A DNA stretch of 33,852 nt from Opitutaceae bacterium (GCA_005787865.1 SXZN01000178.1:1-33852), one strand, 5' to 3'. Numbered from the stretch's first letter, positions 1 to 7,536 are shown. Numbers and translations are program-made. The notes: generated from the sequence alone by a model not told the origin.

Positions 1-1
1 G

Positions 2-181
2 CGTGAAGATGTTGAGCGTGGACAGGTTGTTTGTAAGCCTGGCAGCGTTACACCACACACTGACTTTGAGGCATCTTCTTACATCCTTTCAAAGGATGAA
101 GGCGGACGTCACACACCATTCTTTAACAACTACCGTCCTCAGTTCTACTTCCGCACTACGGATGTAACTGGCGTAGTAACA
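2..181 (+). CDS. tuf: EF-Tu fragment (partial at both ends), probably foreign to this contig
   Basis: Reading from base 2 gives an open frame of about 60 residues that is unmistakably elongation factor Tu around the domain II/III boundary (roughly residues 280-340 of the E. coli protein). It contains ERGQVVCKPGSVTPHT, YILSKDEGGRHTPFF and YRPQFYFRTTDVTG. The match to EF-Tu ends at about base 181; the frame then runs into a stop at 194-196, inside sequence that is antisense to glutamine synthetase. Codon use (GTT, ACA, CTT, TCT, TCA) is more AT-leaning than in the neighbouring genes. The VVCKPGSVTPHT wording reminds me of actinobacterial EF-Tu, but that is an impression rather than a search. 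Since EF-Tu is cut mid-protein exactly where glnA is cut mid-protein, a chimeric join is likelier than a real gene remnant. Confidence 0.85.
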
Positions 182-185
182 CTTC

Positions 186-698
186 TTCGGCATTGATGCC
201 TTCAAGATTAATGCCGGCATCGAGACAGATATCGATGTGCTTCTCGACGATTTCGCGCGCCACATCACCGACATTTTTGTAACCCACGCCGGTATAATAA
301 GGACCCTGCGGAGCCGGATAGCCGTCGACCGGAAAGCCCAAGGGGCGACCGTCTTGGTAGAAGAAGTATTCCTGCTCAAAGCCAAACCAAGTCCCGGCAT
401 CATCCGGAATCGTGGCCCGCGAATTCGAAGGATGCGCCACGCCCGTATGCAGGAAAGTTTCGCACATCACGAGCACCCCATTGATCCGGGTGCTATCAGG
501 GAAAACTGCGACGGGTTTCAGGGTGATATCTGAACTCTTGCCCTCGGCCTGCTGAGTCGAGCTACCGTCGAAGCCCCAAGGGGGCAAATCGGCGAGAGCC
601 GGGAAGCTGGCAAATTCTTTGATTTGCGTCTTGCTGCGCAGGTTAGCTAACGGGGTGTAGCCATCGAGCCAGATGTATTCCAATTTGTATTTAGCCAT
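186..698 (-). CDS. glnA: Glutamine synthetase, GSII (eukaryote-like) type, C-terminus missing
   Basis: Catalyses ATP-dependent formation of glutamine from glutamate and ammonia. The visible part is the N-terminal beta-grasp domain and start of the catalytic domain: MAKYKLEYIWLDGY at the start, PPWGFDGSST with the GSII-type DGSS motif near residue 50, GFEQEYFF carrying metal-binding glutamates, and GINLEGINAE, after which homology stops at the junction near base 186. A GSII protein is about 340 residues, so half is missing. I chose ATG at 698 because the family begins MAKYKLEYIWLDG; an upstream in-frame ATG at 725 would add nine non-conserved residues. There is no strong Shine-Dalgarno. A sigma-54 type promoter lies about 85 bases upstream, fitting nitrogen control. 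The gene is divergent from the kinase-PP2C gene. Confidence 0.9.
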
Positions 699-780
699 AT
701 GATTTAAGGTTAAGGGGGAAACCACCTGAACACTGGCGCCGAAACAGCAGCAGGGCCGGGGTAAACTTAAGCCCTAATTC

Positions 781-797
781 AGCATCTCACGTGCCAG
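781..797 (-). promoter_or_regulatory. Sigma-54 (RpoN) -24/-12 promoter for glnA
   Basis: On the minus strand the sequence is CTGGCACGTGAGATGCT. It matches the sigma-54 consensus YTGGCACG-N4-TTGCW except for one T-to-A change, and has the diagnostic GG-N10-GC spacing. It points toward glnA and would start transcription near base 770, leaving a leader of about 70 bases. I saw no clear NtrC enhancer (TGCACC-N5-GGTGCA) between here and the divergent gene. The rest of the 699-922 intergenic region shows no gene. Confidence 0.65.
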
Positions 798-922
798 AGG
801 CAAAGAGATTTTAATAACATGACTCAGCTTTTTATCTATTTTAGGCTAAATTTACTCTTCCCCGACCAAAGCGCACTCTTGCCACCGCCCGCTCCCCCGC
901 AAATCGTCTCTCCCCCAGCCCC

Positions 923-2152
923 ATGCATGAGGTTAAAGATACCCAACGCGCCCTGGTCCGCATCGGTTTCGATGGCAGCGTCCACAAAACCTTCCGCGGA
1001 CCGGAAGCTTTTGTGCGTTTTGAGAACGAGGTTAAAGTTCTTCGCTACCTCGAAGCCCGAGGCTGCGATTTCGTGCCGCAGTTGCTGGAAGTGGATGAAA
1101 CTCACCTAAAAATAACTACCACCAATTGCGGCTCGCGGGTCGACCAACTGAACGCGGCGAGAATGCAGCAACTCTTTGCTGAACTCGCGGCCTTTGGCGT
1201 TCGCCACGATGACCCCGAGTTGCGCAATGTCACCTACCGCCGGAGCGACGGGCGCTTTTGCCTGATCGATTTTGAATTCGCGACCGTGTTGAGCGAAAGC
1301 ACCGCGGACGCCAGCTCCCAGTCGCCGCACCTTCGCTGGTCAGGGCTGACGCATCGCGGCCATGTTCGCCCGATCAACGAAGATCGTTTTCTGGCGCTGG
1401 AATTTGATGGCCACGAAGTTCGCTACCTCGGCAAGAACGGTGAGGCCTCTTGGACGAAAGCAGATTTTGTTTTTGCCGTGAGCGATGGCATGGGCGGCGC
1501 CAATTCCGGGGAATTCGCTAGCCGTATAACCATTGATAAAATCACGAGCCTGATGCCCAAAAAATTCCGGGGCGCCGCGCCTGGCCCGAATAGCGGCTAT
1601 GCCGAAATCCTCCTCGAGGCCTTTCGCGAGATTCATCAGGAATTAATTAAGCTCGGCGAATCCTACGAAGAATGCCGCGGCATGGGGACCACGCTCAGCC
1701 TGTGTTGGCTGACCCCCGGTTGGGCTTACTTTGGTCATATTGGCGACAGTCGCATCTACCATCTGCCGGCAACCGGGGGACTCAGCCAGCTAACTCACGA
1801 CCATGGCCACGTGGGCTGGCTGCGCCGTCAGGGCAAACTCACCGAACGTGAAGCTCGGGCGCATCCCATGCGCCACGCCCTGCACCAATCCCTCGGTGCA
1901 GAACATCAATTCATCGAACCACAATTTGGCGCCCTCCCCTGCACCCCCGGCGATCGTTTTTTACTCTGCTCCGATGGCCTGATCGAAGGTCTCTGGGACC
2001 GGCAACTCGAAGCAATGATCCGTGAGCCTGCCACCACCCCAATCGCGCAGCGACTGATCGAAGCCGCCCTCGAACGCGCCGGCCGGGATAACATCACCGC
2101 GTTGGTTTACGAAGCGCTCGCGGTCCCTGCGTCGGAATCGCCCAGTTCATGA
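923..2152 (+). CDS. Fusion of a compact Bud32/RIO-like kinase domain and a PP2C phosphatase
   Basis: A 409-residue predicted soluble cytoplasmic protein. Residues 1-125 resemble a minimal protein-kinase fold: Lys22 in VHKTF, Glu36 in FENEV, an HxD...N catalytic loop HDDPELRN (Asp97, Asn102) and a metal-binding-type motif LIDFEFA with Asp116, DFE instead of DFG. This is close to the HGDLTTSN/DFG pattern of Bud32. Residues from about 136 form a PP2C/PPM serine-threonine phosphatase with NEDR, SDGMGGANSGEFAS, GTTL, GHIGDSRIY, LLCSDGL and RDNITALV, so its metal-binding aspartates are present. The kinase part is short and lacks a clear glycine loop, so its activity is uncertain. The stop overlaps the next start (ATGA), suggesting co-transcription with the cyclotransferase-like gene. 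Phosphatase confidence is high; the kinase-like call is inference from motifs. Confidence 0.85.
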   Translation: MHEVKDTQRALVRIGFDGSVHKTFRGPEAFVRFENEVKVLRYLEARGCDFVPQLLEVDETHLKITTTNCGSRVDQLNAARMQQLFAELAAFGVRHDDPELRNVTYRRSDGRFCLIDFEFATVLSESTADASSQSPHLRWSGLTHRGHVRPINEDRFLALEFDGHEVRYLGKNGEASWTKADFVFAVSDGMGGANSGEFASRITIDKITSLMPKKFRGAAPGPNSGYAEILLEAFREIHQELIKLGESYEECRGMGTTLSLCWLTPGWAYFGHIGDSRIYHLPATGGLSQLTHDHGHVGWLRRQGKLTEREARAHPMRHALHQSLGAEHQFIEPQFGALPCTPGDRFLLCSDGLIEGLWDRQLEAMIREPATTPIAQRLIEAALERAGRDNITALVYEALAVPASESPSS

Positions 2153-2514
2153 CGCTTATTTTTGTCTACGGCACGCTGATGCGCGGTGGCCAGAATCACC
2201 ATTATCTCGCGCAGCAGCAATTTATCGGCCCCGCCTGCACGCGGCCCGGTTTCACGCTTTATTCACTGGGCGCTTATCCTGGGATGGTCGCCTCAACCGA
2301 TCAGCAGCATGCGGTGAACGGAGAAATTTGGTCAGTGGATGAGCCGACCCTAAAAAAACTCGATGACCTTGAAGGGGTCGCCGAACAGCTCTACGCCCGC
2401 CAACCCATCAGCCTCGCCCCGCCCTACGGCCAACCCATGGTCCAAACTTATATTTACCTGCGTCATCTGTCCGGCTGTTCCCACCTAGGCGCAAATTGGC
2501 AGTCTCCTAGCTGA
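2149..2514 (+). CDS. Gamma-glutamylcyclotransferase-like (GGCT/YtfP family) protein
   Basis: A 121-residue protein with the GGCT fold signature: VYGTLMRGGQNHHYL near the N-terminus forms the phosphate-like binding loop (YGTLxxGxxN), and LDDLEGVAEQLYAR near residue 75 carries the family's candidate catalytic glutamate. Members either release 5-oxoproline from gamma-glutamyl compounds or act on gamma-glutamylamines; the substrate cannot be told from sequence. The length suits the YtfP subgroup. Its ATG overlaps the stop of the kinase-PP2C gene by four bases, so translation is probably coupled. No terminator was obvious in the 180 bases that follow. Confidence 0.8.
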   Translation: MTLIFVYGTLMRGGQNHHYLAQQQFIGPACTRPGFTLYSLGAYPGMVASTDQQHAVNGEIWSVDEPTLKKLDDLEGVAEQLYARQPISLAPPYGQPMVQTYIYLRHLSGCSHLGANWQSPS

Positions 2515-2696
2515 CCACCATGGTTCCAACCCACGCTCCTCTTTTCGCAAAAGAACTGTGATTAAGTTTTAGGCGTGAGCTTTTTGTGCCCAGCCCCACC
2601 GTTCGATCGCTGTCCGCGCCTTTTTTTCGGCAGAAAAAATAATCTCCAGCTACTCCCTTAAAGAAAAAAGCAGATAATCCAAACCAGCCTCTCTCG

Positions 2697-4250
2697 ATGC
2701 GATTCCTATCCTTTGCCCTCATCCTAATCGTCAGTGCCGAATCAGCCTGGGCAGAAAATACTCCACTGCGAGTCGCCGCGCTGGAGTTTGCGATCACCCC
2801 AACCACCGGTGGGTACACGGCGAGCAAAACTGGGGCCCGGGTGACCAAGGTTGCGGGGCCTTTGAAAACCGCGGTGACGCTGCTGGAGGACGGGGATACT
2901 CGACTGTGCCTCATCACATCGCACATGAACTCGCCGAAGGGGGCGAACATCGCCCCGTTGATTCGTCGGGCTGTGGCGGAGGCCCTGGAGATGCCGATCT
3001 CCCATGTGCTGCTGATGGTCTCGCATAATCACACCGACCTCAATCTCGTGAGCAATCACCTCGAGGCCTTTTTAACGCTGTCGATGAAGCCGGAAGAGAT
3101 TCCCACCCCCAAGCTGGAGCCGGTGGGAGAAGATTTTATGCGGCAGCTCGTCGCTACGGCCAAGCAACTGCCTGCGCTGCTGCAACCGGTCAGCGTATGG
3201 TGGGCCGTGGGTTCCGAGAACCGCATCAGTTACAATCGCAAAGGCCGCCAGCCCGATGGCACAGCGTACCTCATCCGCGAAGAGGATCGCGACTTGTTGG
3301 GAGCAGATTTCAACGGCGACATCGACACGCAGGCCCCCATCGTCGTTTTCAAAAACGAGCGCGGTGAGTTCGTCACGGCGATCACGCAGTTCACCAGCCA
3401 TCCGTGCTCATGTTATCATCCAGAAAAGCCCATCATCTTCGGCGATTGGCCCCAGGTCGCTTGCGATCATGTCGCGCAGCACCTATCGCCAATGAAACCG
3501 ATCACGGTGAGCTTTCTGCAAGGCTGCGCGGGCGACGTGAACTCCAAAGGCATGTTTCGCGGTGATGTGGCGCTGTCGGAAAAATATGGTCGCTACCTCG
3601 CAGACAGCTACATCGCTGCTTTGGGTAATTTAAAACTCTCCCAGCGCGCCGGACTCGATTTTAGCCTAGAGCCAGTTTCCATCCCGCTCGCTCCCCTGCC
3701 CGCTGAGGCCGTCTTGAAAGCTGAAATCGCGGAAATGGAAGATTTCATCAAACGGGCGGCGGCTGGCGATGAAAACACCCTGCTCTGCGTGGGCCAAAAT
3801 TTTCCGCGTGAGCTGACTCCCGCCTATCGCGGCAAATTAATCGAAATGATCCTGCCGTGGAATAAATGGGCGCTCGCCATGCACCAGCAAGGCCAGGCCG
3901 CCACGGTGGCAAAAACGCTTGAGGTTGAAATTCAAGTCTTCCGCATCGGCGATGTGGGCCTCGTGGGCATGCCCTTTGAGCCATTTCAAGGTATTGGTCG
4001 CCAAATTCGCGCGGGCTCTGGTCTGCCGCTCGCCATCCCCTGCAGCTACACGAACTTATCATACGGTTACCTCACCGACTCCCCCAACACGGGCGATGTC
4101 GAATACCAAAGCGCCCACTATCGCTACAGCAAATACCGGCCGCCTTATGCGAAACCCGCCGGCGATGTGATTGCGATCAAGGCAGTCGAAACCTCAACCG
4201 ATTTGCCCAATAACGGGCTCTTTTTTGAAATCAGCGGGGATGCGCAGTAA
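2697..4250 (+). CDS. Secreted neutral/alkaline ceramidase-like protein
   Basis: A 517-residue protein whose first 19 residues (MRFLSFALILIVSAESAWA) are a Sec signal peptide with an AxA-type cleavage site. The rest resembles the neutral/alkaline non-lysosomal ceramidase N-terminal domain, a zinc amidase fold: VSHNHTD near residue 110, FTSHPCSCYHPE with a likely metal-binding histidine near residue 236, and FLQGCAGDVNSKG near residue 274, matching the family's GxxGDxxP/N region. In Planctomycetota and Verrucomicrobiota many such proteins are annotated ceramidase-like without proof of ceramide cleavage, so the substrate is open. It acts in the periplasm or outside the cell. It stands alone and converges on the dnaX tail with about 20 bases between stops. 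Confidence 0.75.
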   Translation: MRFLSFALILIVSAESAWAENTPLRVAALEFAITPTTGGYTASKTGARVTKVAGPLKTAVTLLEDGDTRLCLITSHMNSPKGANIAPLIRRAVAEALEMPISHVLLMVSHNHTDLNLVSNHLEAFLTLSMKPEEIPTPKLEPVGEDFMRQLVATAKQLPALLQPVSVWWAVGSENRISYNRKGRQPDGTAYLIREEDRDLLGADFNGDIDTQAPIVVFKNERGEFVTAITQFTSHPCSCYHPEKPIIFGDWPQVACDHVAQHLSPMKPITVSFLQGCAGDVNSKGMFRGDVALSEKYGRYLADSYIAALGNLKLSQRAGLDFSLEPVSIPLAPLPAEAVLKAEIAEMEDFIKRAAAGDENTLLCVGQNFPRELTPAYRGKLIEMILPWNKWALAMHQQGQAATVAKTLEVEIQVFRIGDVGLVGMPFEPFQGIGRQIRAGSGLPLAIPCSYTNLSYGYLTDSPNTGDVEYQSAHYRYSKYRPPYAKPAGDVIAIKAVETSTDLPNNGLFFEISGDAQ

Positions 4251-4271
4251 TCTAATTTACAACTAAGCACC

Positions 4272-4652
4272 TCAGGATTTCAGCGCTGATTTTGGCACGC
4301 GCTTGACCGTAACAAAACGGGCGCGAAATAATTCTTCCAGTAAATCACGAGTGGCCGACGGAATCCGCTTAACCAAATCCTCGAGCGGGGGTAACGATTC
4401 CTCGGCGGTTACCGGCGCCAAATTCTCGGCGAGCGGCGCCTGTCCATAAAACTCCTCCGAGCCGCGCTGCGCCATCAGCAGAGTCGCTTCTTCCTCTGGC
4501 GATGGACCGCTGGGCATCGCCTCATCCGCGGGCGTGCCCCCCGCGCAGCGAGCGATCGGCGCATCTTCCTCGTCGGATTCCTTCGGCCCCACCCCCGGCA
4601 CCCCTCCATTCAAAACACTCGCCCCACCGTCAGCCGGGGTCGTTAGTCGTTT
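4272..4652 (-). CDS. dnaX: C-terminal (tau-type) extension of DnaX, reached by -1 slippage
   Basis: This frame has no ATG at its beginning; its only early start-like codon is a TTG at 4613. It is open upstream into dnaX and lies in the -1 frame relative to dnaX. Slipping back one base on the A9 run just before the dnaX stop would join DnaX residue 378 to about 126 further residues, giving a product of about 504 residues. The extension is first rich in Pro, Gly, Ala and Glu, like tau linkers, then ends in a charged amphipathic segment including DLVKRIPSATRDLLEELF and RARFVTVKRV, as expected of a tau C-terminus. The alternative, a separate TTG-started hypothetical protein, is weaker because of the frame relation and lack of a ribosome site. 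Confidence 0.7.
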   Translation of the reverse strand, partial: KRLTTPADGGASVLNGGVPGVGPKESDEEDAPIARCAGGTPADEAMPSGPSPEEEATLLMAQRGSEEFYGQAPLAENLAPVTAEESLPPLEDLVKRIPSATRDLLEELFRARFVTVKRVPKSALKS

Positions 4653-5785
4653 TTTTTTGAGCCTTCGGGCAAACCTTCAGCCAGCGTCGCAATTTCTTTA
4701 ATCAAGCTGTCAATCGCGCGGGCTCGACTGGCCTCCACCGCCTTGAGCAAGGCTACTTCAAAATTAATTTTCTGGGACAGACCATGCTTCACGCCGTGCT
4801 CCCCTTCATGCAGCCCGTCCAGCAACCGCGTTAACTGTTCGGTGGTCAGCGGAGCCCCTAACCGCTCGCTGGTCCCGCCCTGCGCTATTGCCGCGAGCAA
4901 AGCCGTCTGCACGTGGGTCTGCAAATCTACCAGTAAGCGAAAAAGGTCGCGGCCATTTTCATCCGCTTCGTCGACCAGCTCGATGATTTTCTTATGATCA
5001 GCCACGGCCAGCGCCGCCGCGAGCGCCGCGATTTTCCCCTCGGCGACCAACCCATAGACATCGAGCACATCCGCCTCACCGACCTCCGTGCCGCAAAAAG
5101 AAATCATCTGGTCAAAAATAGATTGAGCGTCCCGCATGCCGCCATCCGCCATGCGCGCAATACTGGCCAAGGCCGCGTCACTGACTTTAATCTTATCGGC
5201 CACGGCGATTTTCTTCAGCCGCTGTACAATTAACTCACTGGGAATGGGCTTAAGATCAAAACGCTGACAACGGGAAATAACGGTTGCCGGCATTTTCTGC
5301 GGATCCGTCGTGGCGAAAATAAATTTCACGTGCGCGGGCGGCTCCTCAAGCGTTTTCAGCAAGGCATTGAAGGAGCCAGCCGAAAGCATGTGCACCTCAT
5401 CAATGATGTAGACCTTGAAGCGCGCCTGCGCCGGCGCATAGGCCACGGTGTCGATGATGAACTCGCGCACCTTGTCGACTTGCGTATTGGACGCCGCATC
5501 GAATTCGATCACATCTAAACAACGACCTTCTGCGATATCCGCACAAATGGGATCAAGCGGATCAAAGCTGGCGTTGGGGCCACCGGTGGCATTGAGCGCC
5601 TTAGCAAAAATCCGGGCCGTGCTGGTCTTGCCCGTGCCGCGTGGTCCCACCAATAAATAAGCGTGGGCAATCCGATTGCGCGCGATGGCATTTTTCAGCG
5701 TACGCACCACATGATCCTGCCCGACGACATCGTCAAAGGTCTGCGGGCGCCACTTGCGGGCAATGACTTGATAAGGGGTAGCCAT
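4643..5785 (-). CDS. dnaX: DNA polymerase III clamp-loader subunit gamma/tau (in-frame product gamma-like, 380 aa)
   Basis: AAA+ ATPase of the clamp loader, which opens the beta clamp and loads it on primed DNA. Visible motifs: MATPYQVIARKWRPQTFDDVVGQ at the start, Walker A GPRGTGKTSTARIF near residue 48, Walker B IIDEVHML near residue 126, sensor ATTDPQKMPATVISRCQRF near residue 158 with the SRC motif, and a collar domain ending near residue 360. The usual zinc-cysteine cluster of E. coli DnaX is not obvious: few cysteines lie between residues 64 and 90. The in-frame stop follows immediately after an A9 run, so the conventional reading yields a short gamma form only. The SRP RNA gene lies about 100 bases upstream on the same strand, a common neighbour of dnaX. 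Confidence 0.95.
   Translation of the reverse strand: MATPYQVIARKWRPQTFDDVVGQDHVVRTLKNAIARNRIAHAYLLVGPRGTGKTSTARIFAKALNATGGPNASFDPLDPICADIAEGRCLDVIEFDAASNTQVDKVREFIIDTVAYAPAQARFKVYIIDEVHMLSAGSFNALLKTLEEPPAHVKFIFATTDPQKMPATVISRCQRFDLKPIPSELIVQRLKKIAVADKIKVSDAALASIARMADGGMRDAQSIFDQMISFCGTEVGEADVLDVYGLVAEGKIAALAAALAVADHKKIIELVDEADENGRDLFRLLVDLQTHVQTALLAAIAQGGTSERLGAPLTTEQLTRLLDGLHEGEHGVKHGLSQKINFEVALLKAVEASRARAIDSLIKEIATLAEGLPEGSKKND
4650..4658 (-). promoter_or_regulatory. Slippery A9 run in dnaX (candidate recoding or transcriptional slippage site)
   Basis: On the coding strand nine consecutive A residues read TCA AAA AAA AAC GAC TAA in the zero frame. Slippage by -1, or one extra A in the mRNA, opens the downstream tau-like frame. 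About nine bases beyond the run a CCCC...GGGG stem can form, a possible stimulator; a short AAGG lies just upstream. A9 runs are used for transcriptional slippage in Thermus thermophilus dnaX (established knowledge). A one-base homopolymer miscall in the assembly would give the same picture. Confidence 0.65.
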
Positions 5786-5886
5786 GATGGACGCTATGAC
5801 TGAAAGACCGATGCGATAAAAAATCCAGCCCGCGTTTCTGATTTCTTTCAGGCTTCACCGTTTTAGCCGGGCAGGCTTTTAAAAAA

Positions 5887-5986
5887 GTGGCTAGGCAATC
5901 CACGGCACTGGGAGGACGTCGTCACCGTTGCTGCCTTCCGGCCCTGGCGGGGTTCACGCGCCTACTCATGTATGGCGCCTAGCCAA
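5887..5986 (-). ncRNA. ffs: Bacterial signal recognition particle RNA (4.5S type)
   Basis: The minus strand carries the highly conserved SRP domain IV: GCCAGGGCCGGAAGGCAGCA with the asymmetric loop and GGAA tetraloop, preceded by GTGAACCCC. The ends pair as GGCTAGGC (5977-5984 on plus as gcctagcc) with GCCTAGCC (5889-5896), closing a hairpin of about 100 nt. The 3' end runs directly into TTTTTT, so the closing stem region doubles as a terminator. The RNA scaffolds Ffh for co-translational targeting of membrane proteins. It lies upstream of dnaX on the same strand. End positions are uncertain by a few bases. Confidence 0.93.
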
Positions 5987-6094
5987 GGCGGAACGTAGGC
6001 GGACACCTTACCCTGACAACTAAAATAAAAAACGCCGGCCAACCCACGCCACCCTGAGCTGGTAGAAAAAATAACCGCAGCGAGCCGACCCCGA

Positions 6095-6571
6095 TCAGTG
6101 ATGCCTTGGCTTCTCTGAGGGCGGACCATCGCCGGGCGGCAACGGCGACCCGCCGCTGGGGCGGGGCGCGTTGGGGCCACCGGGCGGACGATCATGGCCC
6201 AACCGTTTAGCGCGGTCCCGCATTTCTTTGTTCATCTGCTCAAACTTGGCGCGCTGCGCCGGACGCAATTTATCGGCAATTTCTCGTTCCATCTGTTCCA
6301 CCCCACTCTTGGTCTCAGCCAGAGAAAAAGCCCGTAGCCGATTAAGCTGCTCCATGTTGCGACGGACGATCGGCCGCAATTGGTCAACCTGCTCCGGCTG
6401 TAAATCCAGCCGATCGACCAGCCGCTTCAAATGGAGTGGAGCCCATTGCTCTGGTAGCGGACGTTTCGCCAACGCGGCTCGGCCAATTTTCCGCATGACC
6501 AAGGCGCCCGTCACACTGCCCGCGATAAAAATACCGATTAAGAGAAGAATTAATTTCCAGGGTTTATTCAT
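6095..6571 (-). CDS. Membrane-anchored periplasmic Spy/CpxP/CnrX-like protein
   Basis: A 158-residue protein with one N-terminal membrane anchor (residues 7-26, LILLLIGIFIAGSVTGALVM). A helical periplasmic region follows with LTxxQ-like repeats: LDLQPEQVDQLRPIV near residue 55 and LRPAQRAKFEQMNKEM near residue 102. This is the pattern of the Spy/CpxP family and of the metal sensor CnrX. The C-terminal 35 residues are Pro/Gly-rich and end in HH, which might bind metal, but this is speculative. It is the last gene of a three-gene unit with an ECF sigma factor and a small single-span protein; its ATG lies one base beyond the stop of the preceding gene, implying translational coupling. A role in envelope or metal stress sensing is inferred. 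Confidence 0.7.
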   Translation of the reverse strand: MNKPWKLILLLIGIFIAGSVTGALVMRKIGRAALAKRPLPEQWAPLHLKRLVDRLDLQPEQVDQLRPIVRRNMEQLNRLRAFSLAETKSGVEQMEREIADKLRPAQRAKFEQMNKEMRDRAKRLGHDRPPGGPNAPRPSGGSPLPPGDGPPSEKPRHH

Positions 6572-6572
6572 T

Positions 6573-6866
6573 TTAAGTCAGGTCCAGCAGTTCATTGACG
6601 GTATCCGCGTTCGCGTAATCTTCATTGGGCTCAGCGGTAGACACACTATCATCAAGAATTGCGGCCGCCCCACCGAGCGCCACGGCCACCATGAGACCCC
6701 GGAATGCGAAACGTTCCATCACCGCCCAAGGGCGCGGGGCTGGCTGGGACCACGCCCGGGCGACGACGCGCGTCGCCAACCAGAGAGGCGCTGACTCCAA
6801 CTCAGCGGCGGGAGCCTGCCGGGCGAGCGCGGTCAATTTTTGCCAAGAACGATCGAACGGGTTCAT
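6573..6866 (-). CDS. Small single-span membrane protein, candidate anti-sigma factor
   Basis: A 97-residue protein of no recognised family. Residues 1-50 look cytoplasmic and start MNPFDRSWQKLTALARQAP; residues about 53-72 (FRGLMVAVALGGAAAIL) form one membrane span; a short acidic tail follows. It has no HxxxCxxC zinc-binding anti-sigma motif. Its start overlaps the stop of the ECF sigma gene (ATGA) and its stop is one base before the Spy-like gene. Size and topology parallel CnrY (about 95 residues, single span), the anti-sigma factor of the CnrYXH system. Function is inferred from position and topology only. Confidence 0.6.
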   Translation of the reverse strand: MNPFDRSWQKLTALARQAPAAELESAPLWLATRVVARAWSQPAPRPWAVMERFAFRGLMVAVALGGAAAILDDSVSTAEPNEDYANADTVNELLDLT

Positions 6867-7456
6867 GATTTCTCCTTATTAGTTAATGCTTGAAATAATT
6901 TCTGTAATTTTCGGCGGGCGCGGAAAGCGCGCACTTTGATGAGCGTCTGATTCCAACCGGTGAGAGCGCTGATCTCGACCATCGTTTTTTGCTCCAAATC
7001 TAATAATTGAATGACGAGCTGATCATCCGGCTTAAGCTGCGCGAGCAATTTATCAACCAGCTCGCGCGCGGCTAAGGCATCCCCAGGACGCGGCTTGCGA
7101 CCATCAGTCAGGACCGCATCAAGCACCTCCGCCTCCTGTTCCGATAAGTCAGCCCAGCGAAATTCCGGCCGGCGCTGCTGCGCGCGCAGCTGATCAATGC
7201 AGGTCGTCACCGCGATCCGCGACACCCAGTGCGGGAACGGCACATTGCCCTGATATTGTTCGAGGCGGGTAAACATTTTCAGGAAAATATCTTGCACGAG
7301 ATCTTCTTCAGCGACGCGCCGCGGAAGCCGAGCGCGCACGATCCGAATAACCAGAGGGTGGAGATGCTCCACGAGTTCCCGCGCTGCCGTTTGGTCGCGG
7401 TGGCGCACCAATTCAAGACAGGCGGCCACATCAAAAGCGGCTTCAGCTGGATCCAT
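6863..7456 (-). CDS. ECF-family RNA polymerase sigma factor
   Basis: A 197-residue sigma-70 family protein with only regions 2 and 4, typical of extracytoplasmic-function sigma factors. Region 2 spans about residues 24-95: ELVEHLHPLVIRIVRARL, then EEDLVQDIFLKMF, the -10 recognition and core-binding helix, then WVSRIAVTTCIDQLR. Region 4 spans about residues 137-190 with DQLVIQLLDLEQKTMVEI, ISALTGWNQTLIKVRAFRAR as helix-turn-helix. It would direct polymerase to stress promoters and is probably held inactive by the product of the next gene, which overlaps it by four bases. The 80 bases upstream contain no clear ECF autoregulatory promoter that I could identify. Confidence 0.9.
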   Translation of the reverse strand: MDPAEAAFDVAACLELVRHRDQTAARELVEHLHPLVIRIVRARLPRRVAEEDLVQDIFLKMFTRLEQYQGNVPFPHWVSRIAVTTCIDQLRAQQRRPEFRWADLSEQEAEVLDAVLTDGRKPRPGDALAARELVDKLLAQLKPDDQLVIQLLDLEQKTMVEISALTGWNQTLIKVRAFRARRKLQKLFQALTNKEKS

Positions 7457-7536
7457 AGAGAGTTATAAACTAACACCTCACTAGAGACGCGCTACGGGTC
7501 GATGGGTTACAGGCCGCGATTTCGCCACGATATGGG

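Noticed and set aside
4272..4613. Independent TTG-started hypothetical gene downstream of dnaX
   Set aside because: It is better explained as the tau tail of DnaX in the -1 frame, since the frame is open through to the A9 run.
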